Notes: generated by a model from the sequence alone, not told the origin. Shown: positions 45,761-54,425, numbered from the stretch's first letter. The stretch is DNA of 64,000 bases from Phycisphaeraceae bacterium (GCA_019636795.1 JAHBWW010000003.1:372001-436000), one strand, 5' to 3'. Program-made: numbers and translations.

Positions 45761-46300
45761 CTACAGATCATATCGCGCCCGAAGGCCTGCAAGTTCGCTG
45801 CGGGCCTCGATCAGGTGTTCGACCGCCTCGCGTGCCGCCCCACGCCCACCGGCCGCAGCGGTCACCAGATGGGCGATGGCACGAATCTCGGGCACCGCGT
45901 CGGCCGGCGCAATCGCCACCCCGACCATCCGCATCGCCGGCGCGTCGGGCCAGTCGTCGCCCATGAACGCGACTTCTTCGAGCGCGATGCCCGCCTGGGC
46001 CGCGAGTCGCTCGATATCAGCGCCCTTGTCTTTCGACCGCTCGATGACGTGCGTGATGCCCAGTTCCTGCATCCGCGCGCTGACCGCGGGCCCGCCGCGC
46101 CCGGTCAGAATGCCCACCGTCTGGCCCAGAGTCATCCACGCCTTGATGGCAAACCCGTCGCGCACGTTGTAGCACTTGATCTCGACGCCATCAGACGTCA
46201 GATTGATCGAGCCATCGGTCAGTACGCCGTCGATGTCGAAGACGATCATCTGCACGCGTGCTGCACGGGCGGCAAACTCTCGCGGGTCGGCAATCGGCAT
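45761..46300 (-). CDS. kdsC: 3-deoxy-D-manno-octulosonate 8-phosphate phosphatase
   Basis: A 179-residue HAD phosphatase making Kdo from Kdo-8-phosphate. Motif I is VFDIDGVLTDGSI and motif II is GILTGRGG. Motif III/IV is FMGDDWPDAPAM. The small capless size and the KDKGADIERLAAQAG helix fit KdsC. ATG 46300 has AAGGA 8 bases upstream, inside the end of kdsD. Between kdsD and the LptC-like gene, its role in Kdo synthesis is well supported. Confidence 0.93.
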   Translation of the reverse strand: MPIADPREFAARAARVQMIVFDIDGVLTDGSINLTSDGVEIKCYNVRDGFAIKAWMTLGQTVGILTGRGGPAVSARMQELGITHVIERSKDKGADIERLAAQAGIALEEVAFMGDDWPDAPAMRMVGVAIAPADAVPEIRAIAHLVTAAAGGRGAAREAVEHLIEARSELAGLRARYDL

Positions 46301-46303
46301 GTT

Positions 46304-47332
46304 CTAATCCTTGACCAGGCGCAGCGCGATGAGATCCTGCACGTCGAGCAAGCCGATCGGCCTGCCCTGGGCGTCGATTACGGGTGTCTCATCCTGGCGA
46401 TGTTCGCGCAGCAACCTCGCCGCGTCGGCAGCCGTCGCGCTGTCGGGCAGGCTGCGGGGGCTGCGGGTCATGACCTGGCTGATCGGGCGCGACAGTTCGT
46501 CGGGGCTGCGGAGCACGAGCCTGCGCAGATCGCCATCCGTAAAGATCCCCGCCAGCGTGCCGTTGTGTTCGACGACGAGCAGCGCGCCCGGCCTTCGACC
46601 GACTCTGGCCGCGGCTTCGAGCGCCGCAGACACACTCATGTCCGGCGTCACCACCGGCAGATTCAGCCCGACCTTGAAGCGCAGCAGCTCAGTCACAGGG
46701 CGCAGCATCCCGCCGAGCAATCCGCCCGGGTGCCGCTTGGCGAAGTCTTCGTGCGTGAAGTTGCGACGCCGCGCGACCGCCAGCGCCATCGCGTCGCCCG
46801 CCGCCATGGCTGCGGTGGTCGAAGCGGTGGGCGCGATGAACCCGCCGGCCTCGGCTTTGACTCCGACGGCGATGACGACATCGGCCAATCGCTCGAGGCT
46901 CGTCAGCGCCTGGCCCGGCGCGCTGCCGCTGGTGATGGCGATGATCGGGATGCCGTCCTGTCGCAGCGAGGCGGCCAGCGCGACGACTTCATCGGTCTCG
47001 CCCGAGTGCGAGAGGCACAGCGCCACGTCGCTGGCTCTGAACCGGCCCAGGTCCCCGTGCGCCGCCTCGGTCGGGTGCACCGCGTGGGCGGGTATGCCCA
47101 GGCTCGAGAAGGTCGCCGCGATCTTGGCCCCCACCAGCCCGCTCTTGCCCAGCCCGCTGACGAGCACCGTCCCGCCCGAGAGCCCGCAGGTCTCGATGAT
47201 GGTGCACGCCCGGCTGAACGCTTCGTCCGCGCGCTCGGCCAAAGCCCCCACCGCCGCGGCCTCTTCGGCCAGAATCGAGCGGATGAAGGCGATTTCGGTC
47301 GAAACTTCGGTCGCGGGCGCGCGGGGCTGCAT
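46304..47332 (-). CDS. kdsD: Arabinose-5-phosphate isomerase (KdsD/KpsF)
   Basis: About 342 residues converting ribulose-5-phosphate to arabinose-5-phosphate, the first Kdo step. The SIS domain has GTVLVSGLGKSGLVGAKIAATFSS, HPTEAAHGDLG, LSHSGETDEV and APTASTTAAMAAGDAMA. A CBS pair follows (RRPGALLVVEHNGTLAGIFTDGDLRR, ETPVIDAQGRPIGLLDVQD). The frame extends to an ATG at 47401 that shares its CATG with the scpA start; it has no SD, and ATG 47332 gives a family-like N-terminus, so 47332 is preferred. First gene of the kdsD-kdsC-lptC-like operon. Confidence 0.92.
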   Translation of the reverse strand: MQPRAPATEVSTEIAFIRSILAEEAAAVGALAERADEAFSRACTIIETCGLSGGTVLVSGLGKSGLVGAKIAATFSSLGIPAHAVHPTEAAHGDLGRFRASDVALCLSHSGETDEVVALAASLRQDGIPIIAITSGSAPGQALTSLERLADVVIAVGVKAEAGGFIAPTASTTAAMAAGDAMALAVARRRNFTHEDFAKRHPGGLLGGMLRPVTELLRFKVGLNLPVVTPDMSVSAALEAAARVGRRPGALLVVEHNGTLAGIFTDGDLRRLVLRSPDELSRPISQVMTRSPRSLPDSATAADAARLLREHRQDETPVIDAQGRPIGLLDVQDLIALRLVKD

Positions 47333-47399
47333 GTCCCAAGGGTACACTGCCAGAGCCGCCCGCGCCGCATCGAGCGCGCGGGACCGAGGATCCAGCGTC

Positions 47400-48269
47400 A
47401 TGAGCAGTGCATACCGCGTTCGCCTGAGTGCCTTCGAGGGTCCGCTCGATCTGCTGCTCTATCTGGTCCGCAAAGCCGAAGTCGAGATCGCCGACATCCC
47501 CATCTCCACGATCACCGAGCAGTATCTCTCGTACCTGGGCGACATCGATGATCGCAGCATCGACATCGACACGGCCGGCGAGTTCCTGGTCATGGCCGCC
47601 ACGCTCATGGAGATCAAGAGCCGCCTCGTCGCCCGGGCCAGCGAGCGCGACGGTGCGGGCACCGCGTCGGCCAACAGCGACGGCGACTCGCCTGACGCCT
47701 TTGACGCGCTCGACGCGGCCGACCCGCGCAGCGAACTGGTGCGGCAGTTGCTCGAATACAAGAAGTACCGCGACATGGCCGACGGGCTCGAGGCCCGGCG
47801 CGAGGCGTGGCTGAGCCGCTATCCCGCCGCCCCGGCCGCTGCGAGCCGCGAGCATCTGCTGGCAGCGATCGACGATCTCGACGGCCTCGACGCTGACGAA
47901 CTGGATCTGGGCGAACTGGTCGCCGCGTTCGGCCGCATCGTCGGTTCGGTCAACCTGGCGCGGCTGGGTGAACACGAGATCATCGCCGACGACACGCCCA
48001 TCGAGTTGTTCGCGGCCGACATTGTCGATGCGCTGGCGCGGGCGGGCGGCAGGCTGAGCCTGACGCGCCTGCTGCTGGGCCGCACGCGATCCGAGATGGT
48101 CGGGCTCTTCCTCGGGCTGCTCGATCTTGTGCGTCAGCAGCGCGTCGGTGTGCGCCAGCTCGACGGCGCGGTCTCTGACGGCGACCGTTTCGAGCTCTCA
48201 CTGCGTGAGGATGGCACCGAGGCCGAGCCTGACGGAGCGGAGGCCGAAACTCCCTTGACCGATCCATGA
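47400..48269 (+). CDS. scpA: Segregation and condensation protein A
   Basis: A 289-residue kleisin of the SMC-ScpAB condensin. The N-terminal signature is YRVRLSAFEGPLDLLLYLVRKAEVEIADIPI, followed by ITEQYLSYL and EFLVMAATLMEIKSRLV. ELVRQLLEYKKYRDMADGLEAR is the next helix, and the C-terminal winged helix has RLSLTRLLLGRTRSEMVGLFLGLLDLVRQ. AGGA lies 9 bases before ATG 47400. scpB does not follow, unlike in many genomes; the next gene is convergent. Confidence 0.95.
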   Translation: MSSAYRVRLSAFEGPLDLLLYLVRKAEVEIADIPISTITEQYLSYLGDIDDRSIDIDTAGEFLVMAATLMEIKSRLVARASERDGAGTASANSDGDSPDAFDALDAADPRSELVRQLLEYKKYRDMADGLEARREAWLSRYPAAPAAASREHLLAAIDDLDGLDADELDLGELVAAFGRIVGSVNLARLGEHEIIADDTPIELFAADIVDALARAGGRLSLTRLLLGRTRSEMVGLFLGLLDLVRQQRVGVRQLDGAVSDGDRFELSLREDGTEAEPDGAEAETPLTDP

Positions 48270-48293
48270 AAAAAGGGCGACCCGTGTCGCCCT
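48268..48293 (-). terminator. Intrinsic terminator of the dockerin-type gene
   Basis: AGGGCGAC (48274-48281) and GTCGCCCT (48286-48293) form a perfect 8-bp stem with a 4-base loop. On the minus strand it is followed by six T (complement of the A-run at 48268-48273). It lies 60 bases past the end of the gene at 48353-50638, right next to the scpA stop. Confidence 0.85.
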
Positions 48294-48352
48294 GATGCGC
48301 GTGTGCGCTTGATCAACCTCGCCGCCCCCGCGGCCAGGCGGCCGAACCCGGC

Positions 48353-50638
48353 TTACGGGCAGCCCGCGCTGAACGCGTTGAGGAACATCTGCACATCGGC
48401 AAAGTCGAAGATGCCGTCGCCGTTGACATCGGCCGCGACGTTGCCCGCCGAGAAGAGGTTGAGGAACAGTTGCACGTCGGCAAAGTCGAGCGTGCCGTCG
48501 CCGTTGAAGTCGGGCATGCACGGGGGCACTGGCACAATGTCATCGAGGCGCACCACGATCGCGTTGGGTTCATACTCGACGCTCCAGTGATGCACCATCC
48601 CGCCCGCGATCGTCGGCGTCACGATGCTGAACGCGCCGCTCACGCCGCCCAGTGCCGTCAGGATCGTGAACGCATCACCGATCTGCGGGGCGAACAGCGC
48701 TGTGTCCGCCGCGATGCTGGCCAGTTCAACGCTGAGTCTGCCGTCGATCAGCGCGGGGCCGCCCGCGACGATCAGCAGGTCGTGATCGTCGCCCTGGAGG
48801 TAGCCGCCCAGCGACACGACCAGCGCGCCGGTGTTCGATTGTTCGTAACGGTGGACCGACGCGGCACCCGTGCCGGTCGCGATGGCCAGTGTGCCGTCGT
48901 TGAGCACGCCTGCGCCGCCCAGATTGACGCCGTCTTCGAGCGTAAGCGCGCCTCCGGCCGCAACGCCGAGGCGTCCGTCACCGGCAAAGAGCGCGCCGGC
49001 CTCGACGCGCGCAACCCCGCCGAAGCGCAGTTCGGCCGAGGCCGCTCCGATGGTGGTCGTTGCGATGCCGGGGCTTGCGCTGCCCGAGAAGGTCGCGTCG
49101 GCGGTCACCAGCGCCCGGCCCGAGGCCAGCGCCACATCGCCCGCAAAGACCACCGGCGAACCGGCCAGCCGCGTGGTGGGGAACGGAGCGGTGCCCGTCA
49201 GATTCATTGCGCCGCGCATGGTCCACGCGTCACCGTGGGCGAGGTTGATCGCCAGGCGCGCGGCGAATCCGCCGCTGATGATCATCTGGCCGTCGAAGGC
49301 GTCGAACGCTTCGTGAGCGATGCGGCCCGCGTTGACGACCAGGCTTGAGTTGATGTTCCAGGTGGTCTGAGCGTCCACGCCGTCCATGATGAACGTCGAC
49401 GCGTTGATGACCGCGCCGCTGGCAGCGCTGACGGTCGCGCTAGCCGACTGCATGGCCAGACCATTGAATGTGGTCGTGCCGCGCCAGTTTGTGGCCGCGT
49501 CGAAGAACAAGCCTCCGTCTTCGATCAGGCCGCTGTGATAGGTCGTGAACTCCCCGCCCGTCACGGTCGTCGGCGCGGTGAAGCGCACGAAGGTGCCCTG
49601 ACTGAGCAGGCCTGTAGCGGTCGGACTGATGATGGTGGGCTGAGCGATGGTCAGCTGGCTGTCCGCCCCGGCCCGGTAGACACGCAGGTGTCCGCCGAGG
49701 GTGAACGTGCCCGTCCCCTGGCCGATGATCGCGATCTCGCTGGTGTTCGGCGGGCCGGAGAACACTTCAATGGTGCTGCCCGGACCGGTCGCCCAGCCTT
49801 CACTGAGCAGCATGTGCAGCCGCGCATACGGGCCCATGCTCAGCACGCCGTTGAACGCATCCCTGAGCCCGACACCCGAGATCGCCACCGAGGCCAGCGA
49901 GGTGCCGCTGACGAGCAGTTCTCCCCCACCGCTGGTGCCATCGAGGTCGAAGCGTCCGTTGCCTTCCTGGGTCATGAACGCACTGCCGGGCCCGAAGAGC
50001 AATCGCCCGTCGTTGACCAGCGTGTCGCCGGCACCGTTCGAGCGCCAGTGGCCGAACGAAAAGTGCATGTACGCGCCGGGGCTGATGGTTGTCCGCGTGT
50101 TGGTGCGCAGCATGGCCTCGTCGAGATAGACGCGTGCCGACTGGCCCTCGAGCACGAGCTGGGGCGTCGAGAAATCCGTCCCGGCGACCGCGTCGGTCAG
50201 GTACATGCGGCTGCCCGCGCCGATGTAGGTGCTGGCGCCGATCGTGCTGGTGTGTCCCTCGTTCTGATAGCCCATGCCATTGGTGATGATGAGCGCCGCG
50301 GCGTTGACATTGGCATTGGCAAAGACCGTCAGGTTGTTCATGCCCGGCATGTTGCCGATGCGGACGATGTCGGCGCCGTTGGGCACGCCCAGGGGCGTCC
50401 AGTGGGCCGCATTGTTCCACACTCCGTGCCCGCCGATCCACGAGCGATCGACAGCGCAGGCCGGTGCGGCCAGCCCGGCGACCAGGGCGAGCGCCACAAG
50501 CGCCCCGGACGCGGGCCGGGCCCGCGCGTGCGAGCGAACGGGCGATGCGCGGGCCGCGGCGAGCCGCGCATCTGGAGCCTCATTGGTGTTCACGTGGCAA
50601 AAGGTGTGACGCGCGCTGGCAGAGTTGATCCGAAACAT
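48353..50638 (-). CDS. Large secreted beta-repeat protein with C-terminal dockerin-type repeats
   Basis: A 761-residue extracellular protein. A long leader ends in a signal sequence (GALVALALVAGLAAPACAV). The body is beta-helix-like, Gly/Ala/Thr-rich and adhesin- or autotransporter-passenger-like, with repeated strands such as TSTIGASTYIGAGSRMYLTDA and GLFFDAATNWRGTTTFNGLAM. The C-terminus has two dockerin-type calcium repeats, DFNGDGTLDFADVQLFLNLF and DVNGDGIFDFADVQMFLNAF, ending SAGCP. This is the 'GC-type dockerin' end of planctomycete exported proteins, thought to direct sorting or anchoring. ATG 50638 has a GAGGA 9 bases upstream. Probably a surface protein. Confidence 0.85.
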   Translation of the reverse strand: MFRINSASARHTFCHVNTNEAPDARLAAARASPVRSHARARPASGALVALALVAGLAAPACAVDRSWIGGHGVWNNAAHWTPLGVPNGADIVRIGNMPGMNNLTVFANANVNAAALIITNGMGYQNEGHTSTIGASTYIGAGSRMYLTDAVAGTDFSTPQLVLEGQSARVYLDEAMLRTNTRTTISPGAYMHFSFGHWRSNGAGDTLVNDGRLLFGPGSAFMTQEGNGRFDLDGTSGGGELLVSGTSLASVAISGVGLRDAFNGVLSMGPYARLHMLLSEGWATGPGSTIEVFSGPPNTSEIAIIGQGTGTFTLGGHLRVYRAGADSQLTIAQPTIISPTATGLLSQGTFVRFTAPTTVTGGEFTTYHSGLIEDGGLFFDAATNWRGTTTFNGLAMQSASATVSAASGAVINASTFIMDGVDAQTTWNINSSLVVNAGRIAHEAFDAFDGQMIISGGFAARLAINLAHGDAWTMRGAMNLTGTAPFPTTRLAGSPVVFAGDVALASGRALVTADATFSGSASPGIATTTIGAASAELRFGGVARVEAGALFAGDGRLGVAAGGALTLEDGVNLGGAGVLNDGTLAIATGTGAASVHRYEQSNTGALVVSLGGYLQGDDHDLLIVAGGPALIDGRLSVELASIAADTALFAPQIGDAFTILTALGGVSGAFSIVTPTIAGGMVHHWSVEYEPNAIVVRLDDIVPVPPCMPDFNGDGTLDFADVQLFLNLFSAGNVAADVNGDGIFDFADVQMFLNAFSAGCP

Positions 50639-50757
50639 GGGATTGATCCTCGTTGATGTGCATGGGGTGCGGCCCGTCCCCGGGCACCACGCCCGCGACC
50701 TGACCATCCCGCTGCACAGCAACGCGACAACGCGGCTACGGATGCGCCATCAGCGCG

Positions 50758-50793
50758 AAAAAATACCGGGGTCGGGCATCGAGCCGACCCGGG
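50758..50793 (-). terminator. Minus-strand intrinsic terminator next to the repeat array
   Basis: GGGTCGG (50769-50775) pairs with CCGACCC (50784-50790), extended past one mismatch by two further pairs. On the minus strand it is followed by TATTTTTT (to 50758). It points leftwards and lies 120 bases upstream of the dockerin-type gene start. It would therefore end a minus-strand transcript coming from the repeat array. Confidence 0.65.
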
Positions 50794-50822
50794 GGCGATG
50801 CGCGGCAGGAATTGCGCGGTTT

Positions 50823-51011
50823 GAGACGGGGTTTTGTCGATACGAGGCCATGTTTTGTCGATGCGAGACGAAGTTTTGTCGCTATGAGTTCATGTTTTGT
50901 CGACACGAGATGACAATTGCGCGATACGAGTTCATGTTTTGTCGATGCGAGATGACAATTGCGCGATACAACTTCATGTTTTGTCGATACGAGTTCATGT
51001 TTTGTCGATCA
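50823..51011. repeat. 21-bp tandem repeat array, nine units of two alternating types
   Basis: Nine consecutive 21-base units. Type A has GAGTTCATG then TTTTGTCGATAC; type B has GAGATGACA then ATTGCGCGATAC. The two B units (50907-50927 and 50949-50969) are identical and alternate with A units; the outer A units are more diverged. A further B-like half unit lies at 50811-50822. The 50639-51338 gap holds this array, the minus-strand terminator at 50758-50793 and the 5' region of the HAD gene; I see no supported gene in it. Confidence 0.9.
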
Positions 51012-51338
51012 ATTATGACCAAAAATCGCGCTTATCACGACGTTGAGTCGTCCCGCGCGAGCGAACCTCGATCATTTCCGGCCCTGACGCAACAATAAAC
51101 GCACTGGGACGCACACGCATCCATGTTCGCCTCGTGTCCGCCCCCAACACTTCACGATCCCCAGACCCGGGTGCCACGATCATCGAACCAGGTGTCACCC
51201 CGGACGGGCGCACCCGCGTCACGTTCGCACGCTTCTTCGCCCCGCCGGAGCCACAAGGCGCCAAGACCGGGACGCAAGACTGGACAACGGGGCCGGAGCG
51301 CGGCCCCCTGGGCGGGCGCGCTCCCTACCCTCCGCCTG

Positions 51339-52250
51339 ATGCCCCCCGGCCCCGCCTACGACATCCTCGCCCTCGATCTCGACGGCACCCTGCTCGCGCC
51401 CGACGGCACCGTCAGTCAGCCCAACCGCGACGCCGTCCGTGCTGCCCGCGCCGCCGGCATCGCGATCCTGCCCTGCACCGGACGCGGCTTCAACGAATGC
51501 CGCCATGTCCTCGCCGCCATCGAGCACACCGGACCCGTCGCCGTCGCGGGCGGAGCCATGCTCGTCGATGCGGCCAGCGGCACAACCCTTCATCGCTTTG
51601 CCATGAACCCGGCCATCGTCGCCCGCGCCGCCGAGGCCATCGTCGCCGCCGGGCACGCGGCTCTGGTCCACAAGGATCGGCATGCGGCCGGCTATGACTA
51701 TCTCGTGGTCAACGGCCACGACCAGCGCGCGCTCGACCCGGTCAGCGTCTGGTGGTTCGAGACGCTGCGGATCACCACCCGCACCGTCGCCACACTCGAA
51801 GGCGACGAGCACCCCCAGCTGAGCGTGCGCGTGGGCCTCGTGGCCGACGCCGCCGACAGCCTGCGCCTGATGATGACCCTGCGCGAGCAGCTCGACCAGA
51901 GCGCGATCATGCACTCGTTCGCCGCCGTCGTCGGCAGCGGCACCCGGCGCGACGTGCACGTGCTGGAAATCTTCGACGCCCGGGCCCACAAGTGGTCGGC
52001 CGTCGAGTGGTTCATCGCCGACATCGCAGCGCGCATGCCCACAGCGCCCGCCCGCAACGGCTCGGGCCCGCGCGTGGCCGCCATCGGCGATCACATCAAC
52101 GACCTGACCATGCTGCGGGCCGCCGACCTGGGCATCGCGATGGGCAACGCCGACCCGGCGGCACGCGACGCGGCCGATGTCGTCACCCTCTCCAACACCG
52201 ACGACGGCGTGGCCCACGCCATCGGACAGATCCTCACGGGCGCGTGGTAG
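51339..52250 (+). CDS. Cof-type HAD family phosphatase
   Basis: A 303-residue HAD phosphatase of the Cof/IIB cap class. Motif I is ILALDLDGTLLAPDGTVS, motif II is ILPCTGRGFNEC, and motif III/IV is VAAIGDHINDLTMLRAADLGIAMGNA. A long cap lies between. Such enzymes act on sugar phosphates or flavin-type phosphates; the substrate is unknown. The frame runs upstream without protein character, so ATG 51339 is taken. It is followed after 21 bases by rsmA and may be cotranscribed. Confidence 0.92.
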   Translation: MPPGPAYDILALDLDGTLLAPDGTVSQPNRDAVRAARAAGIAILPCTGRGFNECRHVLAAIEHTGPVAVAGGAMLVDAASGTTLHRFAMNPAIVARAAEAIVAAGHAALVHKDRHAAGYDYLVVNGHDQRALDPVSVWWFETLRITTRTVATLEGDEHPQLSVRVGLVADAADSLRLMMTLREQLDQSAIMHSFAAVVGSGTRRDVHVLEIFDARAHKWSAVEWFIADIAARMPTAPARNGSGPRVAAIGDHINDLTMLRAADLGIAMGNADPAARDAADVVTLSNTDDGVAHAIGQILTGAW

Positions 52251-52271
52251 GCTTTGGCAGGAGCAGGCACC

Positions 52272-53099
52272 GTGCAGACCGCCAGCCAGATCAAGGCCAT
52301 GCTCCAAGCACGCGGGCTGCGGCCGCGCAAAGCCCTCGGGCAGAACTTCCTGATCGATCAGAACCTGATCCGCAAACTCGTCGAGGCAAGCGGGGCTGGA
52401 GCGGGCGACACCGTCCTCGAAGTCGGGCCCGGCACCGGCACGCTCACCGAAGTTCTGCTCGAACGCGGCTGCCGTGTCATCGCGTGCGAACTCGATCGAG
52501 ACCTGTGCGCCCTGCTGCGCGAACGCCTCGGGGCCAACCCCAACTTTTCGCTCATCGAGGGCGACTGCCTGGCGGGCAAGCGAGCGCTCTCGCCGCACCT
52601 GGAAGCCGCGCTGGGCGATGGGCCCTTTTCGCTGGTGGCCAACCTGCCCTACGGTGCCGCGACGCCCCTGCTGCTGATCCTGCTCACACGCCGGCCAGCG
52701 TGCAGCGCGATGCATGTGACGATCCAGCGCGAAGTCGCCCAGCGCCTGGCTGCCGCGCCGGGCACCGAGGCCTACGGCTCGATCAGCGTCATCGCCGCCG
52801 CCGCTGCCACCATCCAAACCATCGCAACGCTCCCACCCGAGTGCTTCTGGCCCCGGCCCGGTGTCGAGAGCGCGATGATCTCCATCCGCCGCACCAATCC
52901 CGAGGTTGTCGCGGGCACCATTGACCTGCCGCACCTGGCCGATCTCTGCCAGACGCTCTTCACCCAGCGGCGCAAATACATCCGCGCGGCCTGCCGCAAC
53001 CTCGACCTGACCCTGCCTGAGGGGGTTGACCCCACCCGGCGCGTGTGCGAAATGACACTCGCCGACTTCATCGCGCTGGCACAGGCCGCCAAAATCTGA
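52272..53099 (+). CDS. rsmA: 16S rRNA dimethyladenosine transferase
   Basis: A 275-residue KsgA/RsmA enzyme that dimethylates two adenines in helix 45 of 16S rRNA. Signatures: LRPRKALGQNFLIDQNLIRK, the AdoMet motif VLEVGPGTGTLTEVLLE, and the catalytic NLPY in SLVANLPYGAATPLLL. The C-terminal domain has FTQRRKYIRAACRNL. The start is GTG 52272 with an AGGAG about 9 bases upstream; an earlier TTG at 52254 lies before that SD. Confidence 0.96.
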   Translation: MQTASQIKAMLQARGLRPRKALGQNFLIDQNLIRKLVEASGAGAGDTVLEVGPGTGTLTEVLLERGCRVIACELDRDLCALLRERLGANPNFSLIEGDCLAGKRALSPHLEAALGDGPFSLVANLPYGAATPLLLILLTRRPACSAMHVTIQREVAQRLAAAPGTEAYGSISVIAAAAATIQTIATLPPECFWPRPGVESAMISIRRTNPEVVAGTIDLPHLADLCQTLFTQRRKYIRAACRNLDLTLPEGVDPTRRVCEMTLADFIALAQAAKI

Positions 53100-53114
53100 T
53101 AGGCTGAGCATGGC

Positions 53115-54119
53115 ATGGGGAGCGATTCGTTGGGCAAGGACGCGCACGATCAGCACGAGGCCCTGAATCCCGATGTGGCCGATGCGCAGGACCTGGCCCA
53201 CGAACTGGCGCCCGTTCTGCGACAGACGTGCAGCGGCTGCCTCGGGCCCATCTCGTGGTTCCGCTCGACATGGCAGCACGGCGGGGCCGCCACCGGATAC
53301 GCCGACTGGACCAACGCCACCGGCCAGACCCAGCAGGTCGTCGTCAAACTCCCGGTGGGGTTCACCGAATACTTCTGGACCACCCGCCTCAGTCAAGGCG
53401 ACACACAGGGTTCCACACCTCGCGTCATCGCCAGCGGCGACGCACTGGGCCATTACGATCTGGCCTGGCTTGTCATCGAACGCATCGCGGGCAAGACCCT
53501 GGGCAGCGACCTGGCTTCGGAACGGGTGATGGCGCTCCTCCACGCGGCCGCCGACCTGCACCGCCGGGCTGCTTGCGTAAGGCAGGTCAGCGACCGCGAC
53601 ACCCCAAGCCCCCCGAACTGGGGTCAGATCATCGGGAAAGCCCGCGAGGCGGTGGTTGACAACCACATCCCGCACGAACAACGCTGGACCGACGCCCTCA
53701 AACGCGTCGGACGCCACGTCGAGAGCCTTGTGGCGCAGTGGCGGATGAGGACGATCGACACCTGGTGCCACGGGGATCTGCACCCCGGCAACGCGATCGT
53801 CGATGGCCAGGACCGACTCGTGCTCATCGACCTCGGCCTCGTGCACGCCGGGCACTGGGTCGAGGATGCGGTCTACCTCGAACGCCAATACTGGGGACAC
53901 GCGGACTTTCTCCATGGCGTCAAGCCGGTCTCGGCCATGGCCAGGATCAGACGAACGCTGGGATTGGAACTTGGTGAGGATTATTCCCGCGTTGCCGACC
54001 TGCGACGGCTGCTGATGGCGGCATGCGTTCCGGCGTTTCTGGGGCGAGAGGGCACGCCGGCCTATGTCGAGGCGGCTTTGGGCATCGTTGAGAGACTTTC
54101 GGCCTCCCTGCTGCGTTGA
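53115..54119 (+). CDS. Aminoglycoside phosphotransferase/choline kinase-like family protein
   Basis: A 334-residue protein-kinase-like phosphotransferase. The catalytic loop is WCHGDLHPGNAIV (Brenner motif with the catalytic Asp), and the metal-binding DxG is in LVLIDLGLVHAG. QQVVVKLPVG holds the ATP-binding Lys. The family phosphorylates small alcohols such as aminoglycosides, choline or homoserine; no resistance role is implied. It follows rsmA by 15 bases, so cotranscription is likely. Confidence 0.88.
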   Translation: MGSDSLGKDAHDQHEALNPDVADAQDLAHELAPVLRQTCSGCLGPISWFRSTWQHGGAATGYADWTNATGQTQQVVVKLPVGFTEYFWTTRLSQGDTQGSTPRVIASGDALGHYDLAWLVIERIAGKTLGSDLASERVMALLHAAADLHRRAACVRQVSDRDTPSPPNWGQIIGKAREAVVDNHIPHEQRWTDALKRVGRHVESLVAQWRMRTIDTWCHGDLHPGNAIVDGQDRLVLIDLGLVHAGHWVEDAVYLERQYWGHADFLHGVKPVSAMARIRRTLGLELGEDYSRVADLRRLLMAACVPAFLGREGTPAYVEAALGIVERLSASLLR

Positions 54120-54242
54120 GCGGGGGAATCGGCTATCCTTGGGAAGAAGTCGTGGCAGCGGGAAAGTGGTCTGAAGAGATCGCCCGATGCCCGATGGTTC
54201 ACCAGTCCGACGTCAGGGTCGATCGACCCGGAAGGAAACGCC

Positions 54243-54416
54243 ATGGACCAATTGGACAAGTTGCAGCAGACCATTGCCGCGATCCGCGAGGATTACAACA
54301 AGGCCAAGGGTGGAAACAAGGCTGCGGGCACCCGGGTGCGCAAGGCCATGCAGGACGTCAAATCTCAGGCCCAGGTGATCCGGGCCGAGATGCTCGAGAA
54401 CCGCACCGAAGGCTGA
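54243..54416 (+). CDS. Histone H1-like protein Hc1 family (single domain, 57 aa)
   Basis: A 57-residue basic helical protein. MDQLDKLQQTIAAIREDYNK is followed by the family core GGNKAAGTRVRKAMQDVKSQ, then AQVIRAEMLE. This core matches the Hc1-like nucleoid proteins of Bacteroidota, Chlamydiota and Planctomycetota (KGNKAAGTRVRK). It lacks the Lys/Ala-rich tail of chlamydial Hc1. An excellent SD (GGAAGGA, 6 bases before ATG) supports a highly expressed gene. It is likely to bind DNA non-specifically. Confidence 0.85.
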   Translation: MDQLDKLQQTIAAIREDYNKAKGGNKAAGTRVRKAMQDVKSQAQVIRAEMLENRTEG

Positions 54417-54425
54417 GTAACGTGC

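Noticed and set aside
50811-51020. CRISPR array
   Set aside because: Units are contiguous 21-mers without spacers and there are no cas genes nearby.
50625-51098. Plus-strand frame across the 21-bp array giving heptapeptide repeats (FCRYEFM-like)
   Set aside because: A 21-base period keeps any frame open, so the heptads prove nothing. The flanking residues are not protein-like and there is no SD. The minus-strand frame breaks after about 38 codons.
51219-53915. Long open frame on the minus strand (nearly 900 codons)
   Set aside because: It is antisense to the HAD phosphatase, rsmA and phosphotransferase genes, which have clear motifs; the translated frame is low-complexity and matches nothing.
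53115-54119. Antibiotic-resistance aminoglycoside phosphotransferase
   Set aside because: Only the general kinase-like motifs are present; context is housekeeping, and the family has many non-resistance members.
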